A DNA stretch of 34,653 nucleotides from an uncultured Mycoplasmatota bacterium. GTDB lineage: Bacteria; Bacillota_I; Bacilli_A; RF39; UBA660. A program made the position numbers and the translations under genes. The first letter of the stretch is position 1, and each line of letters starts with the position of its first letter. The DNA lies in contig UQVR01000012.1 of assembly GCA_900544625.1 (NCBI GenBank), positions 1-34,653 of the forward strand, written 5' to 3'. This document shows positions 30,163 through 34,653 of the stretch, in pieces. A model generated the notes under the pieces. That model worked only from the letters and a program-made list of their open reading frames with translations, did not search any database and was not told where the DNA came from.

Positions 30163-31300
30163 CTTCTTCATTCTTTCTTTGAAACAATTCGAATTTTTCA
30201 ATAATAAATTCTAGTATAACTTTAATAACTGACATGATTGGTGTTGCTAAGATCATACCTACTATACCAAAGAAATGTCCAAAAATTAGAAGACCACAAA
30301 TAATTATAACAGGATGTAAATTCGTAGCTTTACTCATGACAATCGGTTGTAAAACATATGACTCAACAAGTTGAACAACGCAAGCTATAATAAAGACTCC
30401 AAGTCCAATTAAAGGACTTTGTGTAAGACCAACAACTGTGGCCACTGCAGTACCTAAATATGGGCCAATATATGGAATTAAGTCTGTAATACCACAAAAT
30501 AATCCAAATAATAATGCTGATTTTAAACCAATAACGCTAAAACCAATTGTATCACAAACAAATACCATACAAGCTACTAATAATGTTCCATTTACACATT
30601 TTCTAACTTCAAATCCAATTTTTTCAACTAGTGATGCAACCTCCAATTGATGTTTAACTGGTATAACTTTAAGAAGTAAATTCGTAACATTATCAAAATC
30701 AAACAACATATATAAACCAATAATAAGACCAAAGAAAATTGTACCTAATCCACTAACTAAATTTGACATAATACTCACAATCGTGGTTGGTAAATTACTT
30801 GAAATACTAGTCCCATACATTGTAATAGCGTCTAATATATTAGTCTTTACAGCATTCATATCAAAAGCATCTGTATCTAGTTTATCAAAAATATTATTTA
30901 TAAAATCAGTTATTTTACTTAATATACTTGGCAAAGTTTTTATAAGTTCATTTAATTCATTATAAATAATTGGAATAAATATTCTAAAAAATACTAACAA
31001 AAAAGCAATGAAAACTATATAAACAATCATCGATGAAAGTATCCTTGACATACCTTTTTTAGTAAGTTTGTCTACTATAGGTGCAAATAACCAAGCTACT
31101 ACAAAGCCAATAAATAAAGGCGCAAGTACACTTAAAACTCCTCCAATAAATTTAAATGCTCCCAATTCTTTCAAAAGAATTGTACCAGCTAAAACAATTC
31201 CAATAATTAAAATAATAAAAAGTAACTTTAATATGTTTTTACTTAAATATATAATTTCATTTAATCCACCAGTGTCTATTTCATTTTTTTTCTTAAACAT
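30149..31300 (-). CDS. AI-2E family transporter/permease
   Basis: The protein has 383 residues from an ATG at 31300 after AGGGAAGTGAT; a longer upstream frame lacks a site. About eight membrane segments are arranged as in the AI-2E (formerly PerM/UPF0118) family, with a central soluble stretch (residues ~130-215) and the conserved C-terminal DLIPYIGPYLGT and HPVIIICGLLIFGHFFGIVGMILATP. Members export small molecules or ions, such as autoinducer-2 or Na+/H+ exchange in some; the substrate here is unknown. The C-terminus is charged (FQRKNEEEKAM). A terminator follows. Confidence 0.9.
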   Translation of the reverse strand: MFKKKNEIDTGGLNEIIYLSKNILKLLFIILIIGIVLAGTILLKELGAFKFIGGVLSVLAPLFIGFVVAWLFAPIVDKLTKKGMSRILSSMIVYIVFIAFLLVFFRIFIPIIYNELNELIKTLPSILSKITDFINNIFDKLDTDAFDMNAVKTNILDAITMYGTSISSNLPTTIVSIMSNLVSGLGTIFFGLIIGLYMLFDFDNVTNLLLKVIPVKHQLEVASLVEKIGFEVRKCVNGTLLVACMVFVCDTIGFSVIGLKSALLFGLFCGITDLIPYIGPYLGTAVATVVGLTQSPLIGLGVFIIACVVQLVESYVLQPIVMSKATNLHPVIIICGLLIFGHFFGIVGMILATPIMSVIKVILEFIIEKFELFQRKNEEEKAM

Positions 31301-31355
31301 AAAAATCACTTCCCTATTTATATTATAATACATAATATAGAAAAAAAACAGATTT

Positions 31356-31919
31356 TTATGCTGTTTTATCACGAATTCTTTCTTTATTTTTCAACTCTTC
31401 TAATTCTTTATTTCGTAATTCAATTAAATAAACAATAAATTTTCTTAAAGTTATATATGGCAAATTAAATAATATATCAACTGCTAAATCTAGGTTATTA
31501 TTTTTAATAGCAAGAATAAAACTATCTTCAATAACTTTATCTTTACAAACAGCTCTAAATTTATTTAATATATTATTTAAAGAACTTTTCTTATTCATCT
31601 TTTCACTTAAAAATAAATCAATTCTAAAATTATTATAAAAATCTTTATCAATCACTATTATTGGATTATGCTTTTGATTATCCTCAATAACTAAAGTACC
31701 GTTTAAATATTTATTACTTGCTAAATTTGCTCTTTTGATTGAATTCATAATTTCATCCACAGAAAAATGCATTGTAAAAGAATCTATGTCAGACAATGAA
31801 CTTGGATAATACCCATTAGAAATATCAAGTTTTGATATATCAATAAAGACATAATCTCCAATTCTTGCCATTAAACTAAGAAAATGCTTTTGTTCATCTT
31901 GTTTTTTCACTTCAACCAC
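31356..31919 (-). CDS. Hypothetical protein, unrecognised
   Basis: The protein has 187 residues, soluble and lysine-rich, with no signal peptide or membrane helix. I do not recognise a family. Residues ~15-100 look alpha/beta (YVFIDISKLDIS, NPIIVIDKDFYNNFRIDLFL) and residues ~110-187 all-helical, ending in a charged coiled-coil-like stretch (RNKELEELKNKERIRDK). A GTG at 31919 is the longest start, with an AGAGAAAG sequence upstream; the true start is uncertain. It lies 55 bases before the AI-2E gene with no terminator between, so they may be co-transcribed. Confidence 0.6.
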   Translation of the reverse strand: MVEVKKQDEQKHFLSLMARIGDYVFIDISKLDISNGYYPSSLSDIDSFTMHFSVDEIMNSIKRANLASNKYLNGTLVIEDNQKHNPIIVIDKDFYNNFRIDLFLSEKMNKKSSLNNILNKFRAVCKDKVIEDSFILAIKNNNLDLAVDILFNLPYITLRKFIVYLIELRNKELEELKNKERIRDKTA

Positions 31920-32012
31920 TAAACTTTCTCTTCATAAGAAGATAATATTTTAACATATTAACAAATAGTCTGTCAAATTAAATTAAATGTTTCTTTTTAT
32001 TACCTTTAAATT

Positions 32013-32225
32013 CTATTTATTAATTTCTACATTTTTTATATCTTCTTCACTTAATCCTGTTACAGCCACAATCTTTTCAGTATTTTGAATATACTTTTCT
32101 TCTAGATTTATATCATATATAAATACATCTTCTTTATCCTTTAATCAATCATTGTTAAAAGTGTTTTTTCTCTAGCCTTTTTCATGCCTTTATCATACCA
32201 AGATATTCAAGTCATATCTCTCTTA
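32013..32225 (-). pseudogene. Decayed gene, possibly the 3' end of a PD-(D/E)XK (Rpn-type) transposase
   Basis: Minus-strand frames contain ISWYDKGMKKAREKTLLTMI and, in another frame after stops, EEKYIQNTEKIVAVTGLSEEDIKN. The order of a KG.K.AREK helix followed by a (V/I)TGLS(E)EEI motif recalls the C-terminus of Rpn/PDDEXK family transposases. Frameshifts and stops break it. This accounts for most of the otherwise empty stretch between 31920 and 32283. Confidence 0.35.
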
Positions 32226-32245
32226 TTTTTAGTGAAATTTAAGAT

Positions 32246-32273
32246 TAAAAAAAGAGCCTAATTTTTGCTCTTT
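32246..32273 (-). terminator. Intrinsic terminator after the DUF2207 gene
   Basis: AAAGAGC/GCTCTTT with a 9-base loop, followed by seven or more Us on the minus strand. Confidence 0.8.
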
Positions 32274-32283
32274 AAATTATATT

Positions 32284-34146
32284 TTAGAAGCCTCGGCCAC
32301 CGCCGCCTCCTCCACCAAAGCCACCGCCAGAAGAAAATCCTCCACCATGTCCTCCAAAAGAACCACCTGATGCACTAGCACTTTCTCTAGTTATGGTTGA
32401 TTGTGCGCCTTGATATGCTTGATTAATTGAATGATTAATAGATGATGTCAAATTATAGTAATTAATAAAAATATAATTATTACCATACATATTTGACACA
32501 TCTAATTCTTTAATTTTTACATTCATTGCTTTTTCAACTTTATCAGCTAATCCAAATATTGTTGCATAAACTAAATATCTTTCCCATAATATTATTTCTG
32601 GTAATTCTTTAGTATCAAAAGTCCCAAAATCATTTAAGAATTTTTTAAAAGCTTTCCATTTAGTATAGTCTTCTATACCTTTTTCACTCTTTCTTTTTAT
32701 AGTTCCAATATAAACAATAAATATAATTGCTGCAAATATTAAAGTATGAATCAAGAAAAATTCAACATGAAATACTATTACTCCAAATAAATATATCAAA
32801 AAAGCTACCAATAACATAAAAAATCCATAACCAAATCTACCTGGTAGTTTATCAAAAAAATTTTGATTTTTCCCATCTTCAATTACTTTATTTTTCCATT
32901 TTGTATAACTACTCATAAATCTATCACAAGTTTGTGTAGATTTTGCATATTTTTTCAATTTACTTGTTGTAAATTCATTATTAGTTCCTACTCTATCAAA
33001 TAAAAAATCTACTAAATAATTTTCTGTTTCATTTAAATTATCTCTATTTAACAAGGTAAATTTATAACCATCTTTTTCTTCAAGTATTTTTTCAGCTTTA
33101 ATATTTTTCTTATAAATCAAATTCATAATTGATGCACTCATAGCATTCGGTGTAATATTGCTATTCATCAAATAATCAATAACCTCAACATTATAATCAT
33201 CAATAAATTCTCTATTATACTCCAAATTAAATTTTGGTGTTCTTTCTTTATCATACTTTTTATATACGTATATCCAAACAATTATTAATATTACATAATA
33301 AATCACTGATAGTCCTTCAAAGGTATAAAACAATTTTTTATTTTTCTTAATTTTCTCTAAATCCTTTGCTACTATTTCATCTTCATGTTCGATAATACTT
33401 GTCTTTACTTCTTCATTATCGATTTTTTTAAATAATAATTCATTAAATCCATCTTTAGGTACTATTGTTCTAAAATCAACTGCTTCATAAGCTGAAACTT
33501 TTTTTACACTAGCTAAAACGCTTGTGTATGCACTATTTACATTGACGATATCAGAATTTCCTGTTAATGGTCCATGAAACCACCAACTAAAATCATCTTT
33601 ATTCATTTTACTTGGGTAATTAACTCTAATTTGTAAATCTTTAATATCATCTTCAAATCCATTACCAATAAAGTTCCAATAATATTCCACTACATCACTA
33701 TGTAAAATACCAACATCCTTCAATGTATATTTAATTAAAAATGCTGTAGATTCATTATCAGTACTGTAATACATTCTTAATCTAATACCATCACTTAAGC
33801 TCGATAAAATATATTTTCCCATATCACCATTATTTGCATAAGTTACTTGACTAAAAGTATCAAAATATTCATAAAAAGTTTCAAATGATACTTTATTTAC
33901 ATGTTTAGCACTAACACTTAAATTTTCAATATTACTTGCATTATAATTTGTATAACTGCTTTGATAAATTATATCTCTTTCATAGCCATTAAATGTTCCA
34001 TCTAGAACAATTAACTCCGAAACTTCCATATCACCATTATCTTTAAGTGTTGCATCTATATAAAAGTGTTCTATATCATAATCTGCTGCTAAAGTAACTA
34101 CAGGAATACATAAAAAACAAATAATCGCAACTAAAACTTTTTTCAT
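32284..34146 (-). CDS. DUF2207 membrane protein with glycine-rich tail
   Basis: The protein has 620 residues. A signal peptide (KKVLVAIICFLCIPVVTLAA) is followed by an extracellular DUF2207 domain (YDIEHFYIDATLKDNGDMEVSE ... VEYYWNFIGNGF, to ~residue 250). One membrane helix lies near 270 and two more around 440-490. The last ~25 residues are a Gly/Ser/Phe-rich tail typical of the family. DUF2207 proteins commonly neighbour lemA, as here, and are thought to act at the membrane surface; the function is unproven. ATG 34146 follows GAGAGGAG. A terminator stands between it and lemA, so read-through or a separate promoter is needed. Confidence 0.88.
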   Translation of the reverse strand: MKKVLVAIICFLCIPVVTLAADYDIEHFYIDATLKDNGDMEVSELIVLDGTFNGYERDIIYQSSYTNYNASNIENLSVSAKHVNKVSFETFYEYFDTFSQVTYANNGDMGKYILSSLSDGIRLRMYYSTDNESTAFLIKYTLKDVGILHSDVVEYYWNFIGNGFEDDIKDLQIRVNYPSKMNKDDFSWWFHGPLTGNSDIVNVNSAYTSVLASVKKVSAYEAVDFRTIVPKDGFNELLFKKIDNEEVKTSIIEHEDEIVAKDLEKIKKNKKLFYTFEGLSVIYYVILIIVWIYVYKKYDKERTPKFNLEYNREFIDDYNVEVIDYLMNSNITPNAMSASIMNLIYKKNIKAEKILEEKDGYKFTLLNRDNLNETENYLVDFLFDRVGTNNEFTTSKLKKYAKSTQTCDRFMSSYTKWKNKVIEDGKNQNFFDKLPGRFGYGFFMLLVAFLIYLFGVIVFHVEFFLIHTLIFAAIIFIVYIGTIKRKSEKGIEDYTKWKAFKKFLNDFGTFDTKELPEIILWERYLVYATIFGLADKVEKAMNVKIKELDVSNMYGNNYIFINYYNLTSSINHSINQAYQGAQSTITRESASASGGSFGGHGGGFSSGGGFGGGGGGGRGF

Positions 34147-34165
34147 TAACTCCCAACTCCTCTCA

Positions 34166-34191
34166 AAAAAAGACGTTTAGAACGTCTTTTT
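34166..34191 (-). terminator. Terminator between lemA and the DUF2207 gene
   Basis: AAAAAGACGTT/AACGTCTTTTT with a 3-base loop, followed by Us on the minus strand. It abuts the lemA stop codon. Confidence 0.75.
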
Positions 34192-34653
34192 AAAATTTAA
34201 CTTGAACATTTTCTCGTTCTGTTTCGTTTGCTTCAAAGAAAGCTTCTTTAGTAAACTTAAATAAACTAGCAATAATATTACTTGGAACCATATCTATTTT
34301 ATTATTATATACTAAAACAGTATCATTATAAAATTGTCTAGCGGCAGCAATTTTGCTTTCAGTTTCAGTAAGTTCTTGTTGTAAAGCTTGAAAATTAGTA
34401 TTTGCTTTTAAATCTGGATAACTTTCAGTTAAAGCAAATAACTTAGAAATTGCTTGAGTAAGTTCTCCATCAGCTTTCATTTGATCTTCAGGTAAAGTCG
34501 CAGATACATAAGTATTACGAGCTTTAATTACAGCTTCAAGTGTTTCAGATTCATGTTTAGTATAACCTTTAACAGTTTCTACTAAATTTGGAATTAAATC
34601 AAATCTTCTTTTTAATTGAACATCAATTTGAGCCCATTGATCTTTAACTCTAT
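34190..34653 (-). CDS. lemA: LemA family protein, partial (N-terminus beyond window)
   Basis: The frame is open to the window edge, 154 codons including the stop. It begins (inside the protein) NRVKDQWAQIDVQLKRRFDLIPNLVETVKGYTKHE, the hallmark LemA stretch, and continues with KARNTYV and YPDLKANTNFQALQQELTETESKIAAARQFYND, ending with ENVQVKF. LemA proteins have an N-terminal membrane helix (not seen here) and a cytoplasmic-length helical bundle. The function is not established. The pairing with DUF2207 downstream is a known association. Confidence 0.95.
   Translation of the reverse strand, partial: RVKDQWAQIDVQLKRRFDLIPNLVETVKGYTKHESETLEAVIKARNTYVSATLPEDQMKADGELTQAISKLFALTESYPDLKANTNFQALQQELTETESKIAAARQFYNDTVLVYNNKIDMVPSNIIASLFKFTKEAFFEANETERENVQVKF

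Noticed and set aside
1..34653. CRISPR array, tRNA or rRNA genes
   Set aside because: No regularly spaced repeats were seen, and no TTCGANNC-type tRNA arm in a cloverleaf context or rRNA-like conserved stretch was noticed on reading either strand.

Overview
The window is about 26-28% G+C by eye and is almost wholly coded on the minus strand. TGA is used as a stop (for example in ATGA overlaps between genes), so the code is standard and not the Mycoplasma code. Genes start behind AGGAGG- or GGTGAT-type ribosome sites, several with TTG or GTG. A T-box leader, intrinsic terminators and a spoIVB gene point to a Bacillota lineage with sporulation ancestry. The surface-protein repeats resemble those I recall from uncultured, AT-rich gut Bacillota. 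I cannot name the genus.

Layout, left to right. 1-6.3 kb: a cut-off surface protein; a translationally coupled set (alpha/beta hydrolase, condensation-fold acyltransferase, DUF6320 membrane protein) with a Nudix gene; spoIVB; and a second surface protein related to the first. 6.4-7.0 kb: a small Arc-type regulator facing a broken Fic/Doc gene. 7.1-15.1 kb: a lipid and signalling cluster with an adenylate-forming acyl ligase, a PlsC-type acyltransferase, two hybrid histidine kinases nearly identical over their last ~390 residues, an Hpt-receiver protein, and a small XRE regulator. A palindrome, GTATCAnATTTGATAC, lies inside the regulator's own promoter and again at about -61 of the ligase and acyltransferase promoters.

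15.1-22.4 kb: an island of small housecleaning or detoxification-type genes (ASCH-cytidine deaminase, GNAT-transglutaminase fusion, two GNATs, RdgB/HAM1, HAD, Nudix, CYTH, two S51 peptidases), scattered with gene remnants (tyrS 3' end, Nudix, GNAT). The deaminase operon is preceded by a 20-codon leader peptide and mutually exclusive RNA stems that look like a ribosome-controlled transcription attenuator. 22.5-27.2 kb: an ABC-2 exporter operon ending in a HelD-type helicase, also with a terminator in its leader.

27.3-29.8 kb: an alanine T-box leader, a P-loop kinase-like gene and an alanyl-tRNA synthetase lacking the C-terminal domain. 29.8-30.1 kb: a 24-residue membrane peptide with a possible convergent antisense RNA (type I toxin-antitoxin-like). 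30.1-34.65 kb: an AI-2E family membrane protein, an unknown protein, a remnant, a DUF2207 membrane protein and a partial lemA.

The strongest candidates for something undescribed are the leader-peptide attenuator on the deaminase operon, the XRE operator system linking the lipid genes, and the small peptide/antisense locus. All are read by eye; no search or folding program was run.
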